DNA of 64,000 bases from contig NZ_JARHTP010000005.1 in the NCBI RefSeq assembly GCF_029223485.1, forward strand, positions 1 to 64,000, given 5' to 3'. Position 1 is the first letter of the stretch, and the number at the start of each line of letters is the position of its first letter. The notes under the pieces were generated by a model. The model searched no databases. It saw only the letters and a list, made by a program, of their open reading frames with translations, and was not told where the DNA came from. Below, piece after piece: positions 8,829-17,279 of the stretch. A program made the translations under genes and the position numbers. Origin of the DNA: Streptomyces coacervatus. Lineage in GTDB: Bacteria; Actinomycetota; Actinomycetes; Streptomycetales; Streptomycetaceae.

Positions 8829-9458
8829 ATGGTGCGTCGTTTCTCCCGTGTCGCGGCGGGTTCGATCGCGGCGCTCGCATTCGGTCTGCTGGCCGCCTGC
8901 AGCACCCCGACCCATTCCACGCCCTCGGCTGACGGTGGCACCGCCGCTGCTGTCGCCGGGACCGGCGCCGCCGGTTCGGTGAAGACGGCGCCACCGTCCC
9001 AGCTGTGCACCGCCCTGACTGCGGGCGCTGCCAAGCGGCTCATCGCCGACGCCCGCCTCACGGCCCGGGTCGGTCCCGACAAGGGCGAGGCCCCGGACAT
9101 CTGCGGTTACACCTCCGCCGACCGAACGTCGACGCTGTCCCTCACCCCCGCCTCCCGCGCCTACGACGCCGAACTGTCCGCCGCTCACAACCTGAGCGCG
9201 CACCCGGCCTCTGCCGGGATGCGTGACGTGCGGGTCGACCCGGTGAGCGGCCTGGGCCGGCGGGCCTTTCGGGAAACCGCCTATCAGATCCAGGCGCGGC
9301 AGCACATCACCTTTGTCGTGTGGAACTCGGGAGCCCGGACCTGGGTGCTGACCTTCGCGACCACGGCGGACACCCGGACAAAGCCGGCCACTGTGTCGGA
9401 CGACAAGGTGGTCCGGGTGGCTCGCTCCGTCACCGCGAAACTGCCAGCCGGTCGGTGA
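8829..9458 (+). CDS. lipoprotein, DUF3558-like
   Basis: A 209-residue exported lipoprotein. Seen: signal MVRRFSRVAAGSIAALAFG followed by lipobox LLAAC with the lipidated Cys at residue 24, then a low-complexity Ser/Thr/Ala linker. A domain from about residue 55 starts with LCTAL and contains DICGYTS, resembling the actinobacterial DUF3558 family of small secreted lipoproteins. GTG 8826 is an alternative start one codon upstream. No function is established. It lies just before mtrA in the same direction, and the 224-base gap suggests separate transcription. Confidence 0.78.
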   Translation: MVRRFSRVAAGSIAALAFGLLAACSTPTHSTPSADGGTAAAVAGTGAAGSVKTAPPSQLCTALTAGAAKRLIADARLTARVGPDKGEAPDICGYTSADRTSTLSLTPASRAYDAELSAAHNLSAHPASAGMRDVRVDPVSGLGRRAFRETAYQIQARQHITFVVWNSGARTWVLTFATTADTRTKPATVSDDKVVRVARSVTAKLPAGR

Positions 9459-9547
9459 CCGCGATCTGGTCGTAGGCGGCCTTGCCGTCGCGGCATCGTC
9501 GCAGCCCGGCCAAGAGCCGCAGGGCCGAGCCTGTGGTCAGGCTGCGC

Positions 9548-9577
9548 CTACCCTGGGTAGCTGACATCCGTTACGGA
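9548..9577. promoter_or_regulatory. two small dyads upstream of mtrA
   Basis: CTACCCTGGGTAG (9548-9560) is a perfect 6-bp-arm palindrome. TCCGTTACGGA (9567-9577) is a near-palindrome seven bases later. Both lie about 110-135 bases before the mtrA start, where promoter elements are expected. The binding factor is unknown, and MtrA autoregulation is only a guess. Confidence 0.35.
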
Positions 9578-9682
9578 CATCGACGTCGCGGGGCAGGGGC
9601 AGACAGTGACGGCCGAGTACGACTATCGTCACGGGCCAGTGACGCTGCTCACCTGCACCTTCGCCACCGTTATGAGAATGGG

Positions 9683-10372
9683 ATGATGTCGTTTATGAAG
9701 GGACGAGTCCTTGTCGTCGACGACGACACGGCACTGGCCGAGATGCTCGGCATCGTGCTGCGTGGTGAAGGTTTTGAGCCGTCTTTCGTAGCCGACGGCG
9801 ACAAGGCGCTGGCTGCATTCCGTGAGAGCAAACCCGACCTGGTGCTGCTCGATCTGATGCTGCCGGGGCGGGACGGCATCGAGGTGTGCCGCCTGATCAG
9901 GGCGGAGTCGGGTGTGCCGATCGTGATGCTCACGGCCAAGAGCGACACCGTAGACGTGGTGGTCGGGCTGGAGTCCGGTGCCGACGACTACATCGTGAAG
10001 CCGTTCAAGCCGAAGGAGCTGGTGGCCCGGATCCGGGCCAGGCTGCGGAGGTCTGAGGAGCCCGCGCCGGAACAGCTGGCCATAGGTGACCTTGTCATCG
10101 ACGTGGCGGGTCACTCCGTGAAGCGGGACGGGCAGTCGATCGCGCTGACGCCGCTGGAGTTCGATCTGCTGGTGGCGCTGGCGCGGAAGCCGTGGCAGGT
10201 GTTCACGCGTGAGGTGCTGCTCGAGCAGGTGTGGGGATACCGGCACGCTGCGGACACCCGGCTTGTGAATGTTCACGTGCAGCGGCTGCGCTCCAAGGTC
10301 GAGAAGGACCCCGAGCGGCCGGAGATCGTGGTGACCGTCAGGGGCGTCGGTTACAAGGCAGGGCCCAGCTGA
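9683..10372 (+). CDS. mtrA: response regulator MtrA
   Basis: A 229-residue OmpR/PhoB-type regulator, nearly identical to Streptomyces MtrA as I remember it. Seen: receiver domain with the acidic pocket VVDDDTA, the phosphoacceptor Asp57 in LLDLMLPGRDG, the conserved TAK and KPF motifs, and a C-terminal winged helix (TPLEFDLLVALARKPWQVFTR region and VRGVGYK). Two adjacent ATGs (9683, 9686) and a third at 9695 are possible starts; MMSFMKGR is the usual Streptomyces N-terminus. Known role: MtrA is essential or important in actinobacteria and coordinates cell-cycle, wall, developmental and antibiotic genes. mtrB follows after a single base. Confidence 0.96.
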   Translation: MMSFMKGRVLVVDDDTALAEMLGIVLRGEGFEPSFVADGDKALAAFRESKPDLVLLDLMLPGRDGIEVCRLIRAESGVPIVMLTAKSDTVDVVVGLESGADDYIVKPFKPKELVARIRARLRRSEEPAPEQLAIGDLVIDVAGHSVKRDGQSIALTPLEFDLLVALARKPWQVFTREVLLEQVWGYRHAADTRLVNVHVQRLRSKVEKDPERPEIVVTVRGVGYKAGPS

Positions 10373-10373
10373 C

Positions 10374-12437
10374 ATGTCCGGTGACAGTGCCGCTTCGGCG
10401 CCCGGGCCGGACAGGGCCCGCGCGGGGCGGCCTGTCGGCCGGAAGACGACAGGCTCCCGCTGGGGCCGTCTGCTGGAGGGCGGGCTGCTGCAGGGCGGAG
10501 TCCAGGGCAGCCCGGTGCTCCGGTTGTTCATGCGCTGGGTCCGGCGGCCCTTGCTGCCCGTCATGCGGTTGTGGCGGCGGAACATCCAGCTCAAGGTCGT
10601 CGTCACCACGCTGCTGATGTCCTTGGGCGTGGTGCTGCTGCTCGGGTTCGTCGTCATCGGTCAGGTGCGCAACGGGCTGCTGGACGCCAAGGTGAAGGCC
10701 TCGCAGAGTCAGGCGACCGGTGGGTTCGCGGTGGCCAAGCAGAAGGCCGACGAGGCTGCGGTCGGGACCGGCGACGACGGCACGACCGGGGACGCACGCC
10801 CCTCGCAGAACCTCACCCCGTGGATGAGCGACCTCGTGTCGTCGCTGTCCAGCGGCGGTCAGGGCGCCTTCGACGTGGTGACGCTGCCCGCGGGCGACAA
10901 CAGCGGCGGCGGGCGCGGGCCACGTGCCTCCGGGTACGTCGACCCTACGGCCAGCGTGCCCGAGGCACTGCGCGCGCGGATCAACGTGAACCCGACGGCT
11001 GCCCAGAGCTATACCCGCATCGTCTACAACAACGACAAGGAACCCCAGCCGGCGCTGGTCATCGGCAAGCAGGTCAACGACCCCAACGGCGACCCGTACC
11101 AGCTGTACTACCTCTTCCCGCTCACCCAGGAGGAGAAGTCGCTGAGCCTGGTCAAGGGCACGCTGGCGACCGCCGGGCTCTTCGTCGTCGTACTCCTGGG
11201 GGCCATTGCCTGGCTCGTGGTGCGGCAGGTCGTCACGCCCGTGCGGATGGCGGCCGGGATCGCCGAGCGGCTGTCCGCCGGGCGGCTGCAGGAACGCATG
11301 AAGGTCACCGGCGAGGACGACATCGCGCGCCTCGGTGAGGCCTTCAACAAGATGGCGCAGAACCTGCAGCTGAAGATCCAGCAGCTGGAGGACCTGTCGC
11401 GGATGCAGCGGCGGTTCGTGTCGGACGTGTCGCACGAGCTGCGGACGCCGCTGACGACCGTACGCATGGCCGCAGACGTCATCCATGAGGCGCGGGAGGA
11501 CTTCGATCCGATCACCGCGCGGTCTGCGGAGCTGCTCGCCGATCAGCTGGACCGGTTCGAGTCGCTGCTCGCGGATCTGCTGGAGATCAGCCGGTTCGAC
11601 GCGGGTGCGGCGGCGCTGGAGGCGGAGCCGATAGACCTCAGGGAGGTCGTACGGCGCGTCGTCAGCGGGGCCGAGCCGCTCGCCGAGCGCAAGGGCACGC
11701 ACATACGCGTGCTGGGCGACCAGCAGCCCGTCGTGGCCGAGGCGGACGCGCGACGCGTGGAGCGGGTGCTGCGCAACCTCGTCGTCAACGCCGTGGAGCA
11801 CGGCGAAGGCAGGGACGTCGTCGTCAAGCTCGCCGCGGCGGGCGGGGCGGTCGCCGTCGCGGTGCGCGACTACGGGGTCGGGCTCAAGCCCGGCGAGGCC
11901 ACGCGCGTGTTCAGCCGCTTCTGGCGGGCCGACCCGGCACGCGCGCGTACCACCGGCGGTACCGGCCTCGGGCTGTCCATCGCCCTGGAGGACGCGCGGC
12001 TGCACGGCGGCTGGCTGCAGGCGTGGGGCGAGCCGGGCGGCGGCTCGCAGTTCCGGCTGACGCTGCCGCGGACCGCCGACGAGCCGCTGCGGGGCTCGCC
12101 GATACCGCTGGAGCCCAAGGACTCGCGGCGCAACCGAGGACTCAACGATGCCGGGCTGCCGCGCGGGGGCGGGGACAAGGTCGCCACCGTGCCCGTGCAG
12201 CCGGTCGGGGACCAGATACCGCCGATAGCCCCGAGACTGGCCGGTGCGGCCCCCACCGCCGACCCGACGGCGCTGCCCGGGAACGGCGCGCGCGTGGTGC
12301 CCCGGCCCGCCTCGGGAGCGCGGCGACAGGACGGGACAGCCAGTGAGGACGGGGCGCTGGGCGACACCTCGGGCCGACCGGAGGACACCGGGCCCAAGGA
12401 TGCGAAGAAACCAGGGGAGGCATTTCGTGGGCGCTGA
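10374..12437 (+). CDS. mtrB: sensor histidine kinase MtrB
   Basis: A 687-residue membrane histidine kinase that phosphorylates MtrA. Domains in order: cytoplasmic N-terminus, first helix near residues 74-97 (VVVTTLLMSLGVVLLLGFVVIG), extracytoplasmic sensor of about 160 residues, second helix near 262-285 (LATAGLFVVVLLGAIAWLVV), a HAMP region, HisKA with phospho-acceptor His354 in SDVSHELRTPL, and HATPase_c with the N box NLVVNAVEHG and G1 DYGVGLKPGE. After the catalytic domain there is a Pro/Arg-rich tail of about 110 residues. The gene starts one base after the mtrA stop and overlaps lpqB by 11 bases, so the three form one operon. Confidence 0.95.
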   Translation: MSGDSAASAPGPDRARAGRPVGRKTTGSRWGRLLEGGLLQGGVQGSPVLRLFMRWVRRPLLPVMRLWRRNIQLKVVVTTLLMSLGVVLLLGFVVIGQVRNGLLDAKVKASQSQATGGFAVAKQKADEAAVGTGDDGTTGDARPSQNLTPWMSDLVSSLSSGGQGAFDVVTLPAGDNSGGGRGPRASGYVDPTASVPEALRARINVNPTAAQSYTRIVYNNDKEPQPALVIGKQVNDPNGDPYQLYYLFPLTQEEKSLSLVKGTLATAGLFVVVLLGAIAWLVVRQVVTPVRMAAGIAERLSAGRLQERMKVTGEDDIARLGEAFNKMAQNLQLKIQQLEDLSRMQRRFVSDVSHELRTPLTTVRMAADVIHEAREDFDPITARSAELLADQLDRFESLLADLLEISRFDAGAAALEAEPIDLREVVRRVVSGAEPLAERKGTHIRVLGDQQPVVAEADARRVERVLRNLVVNAVEHGEGRDVVVKLAAAGGAVAVAVRDYGVGLKPGEATRVFSRFWRADPARARTTGGTGLGLSIALEDARLHGGWLQAWGEPGGGSQFRLTLPRTADEPLRGSPIPLEPKDSRRNRGLNDAGLPRGGGDKVATVPVQPVGDQIPPIAPRLAGAAPTADPTALPGNGARVVPRPASGARRQDGTASEDGALGDTSGRPEDTGPKDAKKPGEAFRGR

Positions 12438-14259
12438 CCGCGACGGGGGCGCCGGGCGGATACCGATGCGCGCGGTGGCGTACACCGCCTGTGGTGTCGT
12501 ACTGCTGGCGGGGTGCGCCTCGATGCCCGACAGTGGCGACCTGCGCGGCGTCGACTCCACACCGCGGCAGGACACCCAGGTGCGGGTCTTTGCCATGCCG
12601 CCCCAGGACGACGCCCAGCCCTCGGACATCGTCTCGGGTTTCCTCGAGGCGTTGACCAGCGACGACCCGAACTACTCGACGGCGCGCCAATACCTGACCA
12701 AGGCTGCGTCGCAGGCATGGAAGCCGGGGCTGTCCAGCACTGTCCTCGCGGACGGGCCGGGCATCGACCCCAACCGCCTGGGCGGCCGGGAGGGCGCCGA
12801 CGACCTCTCGTTCACCCTGACCGGCACGAAGGTCGCCAAGGTGGACGAGCAGCAGGCGTACTCGCCCGCCGGGGGGTCCTACGAGGCGCCGGTGCATCTC
12901 ACACGCGACAAGAAGACCAAGCAGTGGCGCATCGACAGGCTGCCGCAGGGCGTCGTCATGGGTAAGTCGGACTTCCAACGCAACTACATGTCCGTCAACA
13001 AGTACTACTTCGCCTCGAACGCCGCGGCCGGGACGACGACGCAGCCGGCGGCCGTCGCCGATCCCGTGTACGTGCGCCGGCGCGTGGACCCCATGACGCA
13101 GATGGTCCGCTCGCTGCTGAACGGGCCCACGAACTGGCTCGATCACGTGGTCCGGACGAGTTTCCCGACCGGTACGGCGTTGAACAAGGGCGTCACCGCG
13201 CTGACGCCCGACGACCAGAACAAGCTGACCGTGCCGCTGAACGAGAAAGCCGCCCGGGTCGGCCAGGGCCAGTGCAACGAGATGGCGGCCCAGCTCCTCT
13301 TCACCCTGCAGAACCTCACCCCGGCGGTGGACCAGGTCGAGCTGCAGTCCGGCAACTCGCGGCTGTGCTCGCTCAGGGAGGACCAGGCCGACACCGTCGC
13401 CGCGCGCGGCTCGGTGCAGCAACCCGACTATCTGTACTTCATCGACCGCAAGAACCGGCTCGTACGGACGGCGGCCGGCAAGAACAGCACCAAGGCCGAA
13501 CCGGTGCCCGGGGCGCTCGGCGAGGGCGCCAAGGAGCTGCGCTCGGTGGCCGTGTCGCGCGACGAGGACACGGCGGCCGGGATCGCGGCCGACGGCAAGG
13601 AGCTGTACGTCACGTCGCTGGTGTCCGGCGGTTCGCTCGGGGACCCCGTGCTGACCAGCCACGGCAAGAAGGAGCAGGACCGGCTGGCGATGCCCAGCTG
13701 GGACGCGAACGGCGACCTCTGGGTGGCCGACCGCGACCCCGACAACCCCCGGCTGCTCCTGCTGGAGCAGGGCAAGGGCGAGCCGCTCGTGGTGAAGACC
13801 CCGGAGCTGGACGGCCGCATCCAGGACGTCAGGGTGGCCGCCGACGGGGTGCGAATAGCGCTCGTGGTGGCGAAGGGCAGCAAGAAGTCCCTGCTCATCG
13901 GGCGGATCGAGCGGCGGCAGGAGGCCGGGGAGGACCGGCCGGCCGTTTCGGTGCTCGGACTGCACTCCGTGACACCGGAGTTGGAGGACATCACGGCCAT
14001 GTCGTGGGCCGGGGACAGCCGGCTCGTGGTGGTCGGGCGTGAACAGGGCGGACTGCAGACCATGCTGTACGTACAGGTCGACGGCTCCACACCGGAGGGA
14101 CCGGCGCCCGCGGCCCTGTCCGGGATCAAGGAGATCACCGCGGCCGACTCCGACCGGCTGCCGTTGGTGGCGTACTCGGAGGACGGGATCGTACGACTGC
14201 CGACCGGGACGCAGTGGCAGAAGGTCACGGACGGGGTGGCGCCGGTTTACCCGGGGTGA
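12427..14259 (+). CDS. lpqB: lipoprotein LpqB, MtrAB accessory
   Basis: A 610-residue secreted lipoprotein, typical LpqB length. GTG 12427 overlaps the mtrB end and is preceded by a strong GGGGAGG. Seen: short N-terminus, lipobox VLLAGC with the lipid-bearing Cys30, a GerMN-like domain in the first half (MVRSLLNGPTNWL), and a C-terminal beta-propeller-like region with WDANGDLWVAD and MSWAGDSRLVVVG repeats. In mycobacteria LpqB interacts with the extracellular part of MtrB and tunes MtrA phosphorylation. The operon position supports the same role here. Confidence 0.94.
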   Translation: MGADRDGGAGRIPMRAVAYTACGVVLLAGCASMPDSGDLRGVDSTPRQDTQVRVFAMPPQDDAQPSDIVSGFLEALTSDDPNYSTARQYLTKAASQAWKPGLSSTVLADGPGIDPNRLGGREGADDLSFTLTGTKVAKVDEQQAYSPAGGSYEAPVHLTRDKKTKQWRIDRLPQGVVMGKSDFQRNYMSVNKYYFASNAAAGTTTQPAAVADPVYVRRRVDPMTQMVRSLLNGPTNWLDHVVRTSFPTGTALNKGVTALTPDDQNKLTVPLNEKAARVGQGQCNEMAAQLLFTLQNLTPAVDQVELQSGNSRLCSLREDQADTVAARGSVQQPDYLYFIDRKNRLVRTAAGKNSTKAEPVPGALGEGAKELRSVAVSRDEDTAAGIAADGKELYVTSLVSGGSLGDPVLTSHGKKEQDRLAMPSWDANGDLWVADRDPDNPRLLLLEQGKGEPLVVKTPELDGRIQDVRVAADGVRIALVVAKGSKKSLLIGRIERRQEAGEDRPAVSVLGLHSVTPELEDITAMSWAGDSRLVVVGREQGGLQTMLYVQVDGSTPEGPAPAALSGIKEITAADSDRLPLVAYSEDGIVRLPTGTQWQKVTDGVAPVYPG

Positions 14260-14295
14260 AGTGCCGTCGAGGGGGCGGTTTGCGTCCGGCGCGAG

Positions 14296-14318
14296 TTGTC
14301 CACAGCTAGTTATCCACA
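14296..14318 (+). promoter_or_regulatory. pair of DnaA boxes upstream of comF
   Basis: TTGTCCACA (14296-14304) and TTATCCACA (14310-14318) stand in the same orientation, separated by five bases, in the 99-base gap between lpqB and comF. The first equals the preferred Streptomyces DnaA box and the second the classic enterobacterial R1 box. Two perfect 9-mers this close are unlikely by chance in high-GC DNA. They may let DnaA control comF or titrate DnaA. Confidence 0.6.
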
Positions 14319-14358
14319 GGGGTGGCCGGGCGGCTCGGGCATTGGCACAGTGGTGGGC

Positions 14359-15297
14359 ATGCGGGGGTGGTGGCAGGACCTCACCGACCTGGTGCTGCCG
14401 GCCGAGTGCGGAGGCTGCGGGAGGCCTCGCACGGTGCTCTGCCCGGAGTGCCGTGCCGCCCTGAACGGGGCCGCACCGAGCCGGGTGCGACCGGTGCCGG
14501 AGCCGCCCGGGCTGCCCGTGGTGCACGCGGCCGCCCGGTACGCCGACGAGGTGCGAGCCGCGCTGCTGGCCCACAAGGAACGGGGTGCGCTGGCCCTCGC
14601 AGCACCACTGGGCACGGCACTGGCAGGAGCTGTGCGGGCGGGGCTCAGAGAGGCGCCCGGCCATGCGGCTGCGGGCGGTGAAGTGCCCGTACTGCTCGTT
14701 CCCGTTCCGTCCGCGCGTGGGGCGGTTCGGGCGCGGGGTCACGACCCGGCGCGGCGGATCGCGCTGGTGGCGGCGGGTGAGCTGCGGCGGACCGGGACCG
14801 CGGCGCGAGTACTCGCCGTGCTGCGGCAGCGGCGTGCCGTGGCCGACCAGTCGGGGCTCAACTCCCGGCAGCGGCTGGACAATCTCGCAGGCGCGCTGGC
14901 CGTGGCCCCCGGTGGTGACCGGCTGCTTCGCGGTGGTTCGGTCGTGCTCGTCGACGACCTGATGACCACGGGCGCGTCCCTGGCGGAGGCGGCGCGTGCC
15001 GTGCGAACGGCGACTGCGGCGGCGGAAGAGGAGACGGGCGCGTATGAGAGGAGGGCACAAGAGGCGGTTGCGTACCGGCACTTCTCGGAGCTGGATTCGT
15101 ACGCCGAAGCAACTACGGCTGTGTACACGGCAGCTGCTCGGGAAGGCACAGAGGAACGGATGGCTGGATCAGCGGAGGAAGGGACCGGCCGTATGCACTC
15201 CGTGCCAGGAATGGCGGGCGCGGGCGGCGCAGGTGACGTGATGTGCGCAGCAGTGGTCGCCGCGCCGCCGGATTCTTTCGAAATAAACCGGAACTGA
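14359..15297 (+). CDS. ComF-family phosphoribosyltransferase
   Basis: ATG 14359 gives 312 residues; upstream GTGs are possible. Seen: an N-terminal zinc-finger segment with two Cys pairs (CGGCG...CPEC, about residues 17-33), a type I phosphoribosyltransferase fold, the PVPS segment, and the PRPP loop VVLVDDLMTTGAS (about 198-210). ComF proteins work in DNA uptake in Bacillus and Helicobacter; the role in Streptomyces is unknown. The ComF homology ends near residue 220. The last ~90 residues form an extra low-complexity tail (rich in Ala, Glu and Gly) absent from typical 220-240-residue members, which could be a true extension or a lost stop codon. Two DnaA boxes lie directly upstream. Confidence 0.8.
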   Translation: MRGWWQDLTDLVLPAECGGCGRPRTVLCPECRAALNGAAPSRVRPVPEPPGLPVVHAAARYADEVRAALLAHKERGALALAAPLGTALAGAVRAGLREAPGHAAAGGEVPVLLVPVPSARGAVRARGHDPARRIALVAAGELRRTGTAARVLAVLRQRRAVADQSGLNSRQRLDNLAGALAVAPGGDRLLRGGSVVLVDDLMTTGASLAEAARAVRTATAAAEEETGAYERRAQEAVAYRHFSELDSYAEATTAVYTAAAREGTEERMAGSAEEGTGRMHSVPGMAGAGGAGDVMCAAVVAAPPDSFEINRN

Positions 15298-15606
15298 CTG
15301 CCAACTTGCATCGTTGCAGGTAATGAGAGGGTCAATTCACCTGAACGGAGGTACGCCGCGGTAGAGGGTGACGACATCCGTCCGGGCGAGATATGTTCGG
15401 TTGTGAGAGAAAGGCGCAGGCCATCGCTCTCGTACCGGAATGCCGTGCTGCGGGTTTTTCACAATCACCCGTCGCGGTGGAGTGGAGATCTTGCCCGCGG
15501 GGGAGGAGGTGGAAGTCACCGAGTCCGAGGTTCCGGAGCACCGGAGCCTGGTGCAAAAGGGAGATGCTCCGCAGCGAGGCGGAGCGATCCGGGAACGGAG
15601 TTCTGC
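15298..15606 (+). promoter_or_regulatory. hpf leader/promoter region with hairpin before the SD
   Basis: This 309-base gap holds no gene. GCTCCGC (15566-15572) pairs with GCGGAGC (15578-15584) across a 5-base loop and ends 12 bases before the Shine-Dalgarno GGAG at 15597-15600. The position suggests an effect on hpf translation. A dyad TTGCATCGTTGCAGG sits near 15305-15319. I could not place a convincing promoter. Confidence 0.45.
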
Positions 15607-16299
15607 GTGGACATCGTCGTCAAGGGCCGCAAGACCGAGGTGCCCGAGCGGTTCCGCAAGCACGTGGCCGAGAAGCTGAAGCTGGAGAAGATCCAGAAGC
15701 TCGACGGCAAGGTGATCAGCCTCGACGTCGAGGTGTCCAAGGAGCCCAACCCCCGACAGGCCGACCGTTGTGACCGAGTGGAGATCACGCTCCGCTCCCG
15801 CGGTCCGGTGATCCGGGCGGAGGCAGCGGCCAGCGATCCGTACGCGGCACTCGACCTGGCGGCGGAGAAGCTGGATGCCCGGCTGCGCAAGCAGCACGAC
15901 AAGCGGTTCTCTCGCCGTGGCGCGCGCAGGATCTCGGCCGCCGAGGTCCCCGACCACGTCCCGGGCGCGGCGACGCTCAACGGGAACGGCCACCCCGTCC
16001 ACGAGGAAGACCAGGACGGAGTGCCCACCAAGAAGATCGGCTCGCTGGAGGTCAAGGGCGAAGGCCCCCTCATCGTCCGCGAGAAGACGCATGTCGCCTC
16101 CCCGATGACCCTCGACCAGGCCCTCTACGAGATGGAACTGGTCGGACACGACTTCTACCTGTTCGTCGACTCCGAGACGAAGGAGCCCAGTGTCGTCTAC
16201 CGGCGGCACGCCTACGACTACGGCGTCATCCACCTCAGCACCGACCCGATGGTTGCCCAGGCGCAGTCTCCCGCGCCGGGCGGCACGCTGGGTGGCTGA
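15607..16299 (+). CDS. hpf: ribosome hibernation promoting factor, long form
   Basis: A 230-residue long-form HPF (S30AE family). GTG 15607 has GGAG six bases upstream; the open frame further upstream lacks family similarity. Domains: N-terminal S30AE ribosome-binding domain, about 1-100 (DIVVKGRKTEVPERFRKHV), an acidic flexible linker, and a C-terminal dimerisation domain, about 165-220 (MTLDQALYEMELVGHDFYLF and YRRHAYDYGVIHL). Long HPFs pair two 70S ribosomes into inactive 100S particles in stationary phase. A strong hairpin follows the gene. Confidence 0.95.
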   Translation: MDIVVKGRKTEVPERFRKHVAEKLKLEKIQKLDGKVISLDVEVSKEPNPRQADRCDRVEITLRSRGPVIRAEAAASDPYAALDLAAEKLDARLRKQHDKRFSRRGARRISAAEVPDHVPGAATLNGNGHPVHEEDQDGVPTKKIGSLEVKGEGPLIVREKTHVASPMTLDQALYEMELVGHDFYLFVDSETKEPSVVYRRHAYDYGVIHLSTDPMVAQAQSPAPGGTLGG

Positions 16300-16319
16300 C
16301 CCACGCGGCTGACGGCTGA

Positions 16320-16362
16320 GCCGGTGCCCCTGGAGCGCCTGTGCGCCCCCAGGGGCACCGGT
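16320..16362 (+). terminator. hpf terminator hairpin
   Basis: CCGGTGCCCCTGG (16321-16333) pairs perfectly with CCAGGGGCACCGG (16349-16361). The 13-bp stem lacks a clear T run, as is common in Streptomyces. Confidence 0.75.
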
Positions 16363-16504
16363 GTGCGACCCCTTCACGAGCCGCTCTGTCACCGTGTTGT
16401 CGTCCGGGCATGGAATCATGGCGGCAATGGCCCAACCGGTGGGTCGCTGCCTTGGGTTGGCGATGGCACAGCACCACAGGCCACAGCCTTCAGGGGGAGG
16501 AACG

Positions 16505-17251
16505 ATGGCGGACAGCTTCGGACCGATGCATGACGAGGGTGCCGACGGCGGCGTCGTCGGCATGGGCCCGGACGCGGGCTCTCCACGCAAGGAGCCGATC
16601 AGAGTCCTTGTCGTGGACGACCACGCCCTCTTCCGCCGGGGCCTGGAGATCGTGCTCGCGGCCGAGGAGGACATCCAGGTCGTCGGGGAGGCCGGGGACG
16701 GCGCGGAGGCCGTCGACAAGGCGGCCGACCTGCTGCCGGACATCGTCCTGATGGATGTGCGGATGCCCAAGCGCGGCGGGATCGAGGCCTGCACCTCCAT
16801 CAAGGAGGTCGCACCCAGCGCCAAGATCATCATGCTGACGATCAGCGACGAGGAGGCCGACCTCTACGACGCGATCAAGGCGGGCGCGACCGGTTATCTC
16901 CTCAAGGAGATCTCCACGGACGAGGTGGCCACCGCCATTCGCGCGGTGGCCGACGGGCAGTCCCAGATCAGCCCTTCCATGGCGTCGAAGCTGCTCACCG
17001 AGTTCAAGTCGATGATCCAGCGGACCGACGAGCGTCGGCTCGTGCCCGCGCCGCGGCTGACGGACCGCGAGCTGGAGGTCCTCAAACTCGTCGCCACCGG
17101 AATGAACAACCGGGACATCGCCAAGGAACTGTTCATCTCCGAGAACACCGTGAAGAACCACGTCCGCAACATCCTGGAGAAGCTGCAGCTGCACTCCAGG
17201 ATGGAAGCGGTGGTCTACGCGATGCGGGAGAAGATCCTCGAAATCCGCTGA
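16505..17251 (+). CDS. NarL/LuxR-type response regulator, orphan
   Basis: A 248-residue two-component regulator. ATG 16505 follows a strong GGGGGAGG. Seen: a 30-residue Gly/Asp-rich N-terminal extension, a receiver with VVDDHALFRRGL and phosphoacceptor Asp84 in VLMDVRMPKRGG, conserved T and K (MLTISD, LLKEIS), and a C-terminal LuxR helix-turn-helix (LTDRELEVLKLVATGMNNRDIAK with ENTVKNHVRNIL). No histidine kinase is adjacent, so the partner is unknown. The next gene is convergent. Confidence 0.9.
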   Translation: MADSFGPMHDEGADGGVVGMGPDAGSPRKEPIRVLVVDDHALFRRGLEIVLAAEEDIQVVGEAGDGAEAVDKAADLLPDIVLMDVRMPKRGGIEACTSIKEVAPSAKIIMLTISDEEADLYDAIKAGATGYLLKEISTDEVATAIRAVADGQSQISPSMASKLLTEFKSMIQRTDERRLVPAPRLTDRELEVLKLVATGMNNRDIAKELFISENTVKNHVRNILEKLQLHSRMEAVVYAMREKILEIR

Positions 17252-17279
17252 GCAGCTGGTCCGCCGGCCGTGACGCCGG

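Noticed and set aside
12142..15081. 979-codon open frame antisense to mtrB, lpqB and comF
   Set aside because: Overlaps three well-supported genes; composition is typical of a shadow frame.
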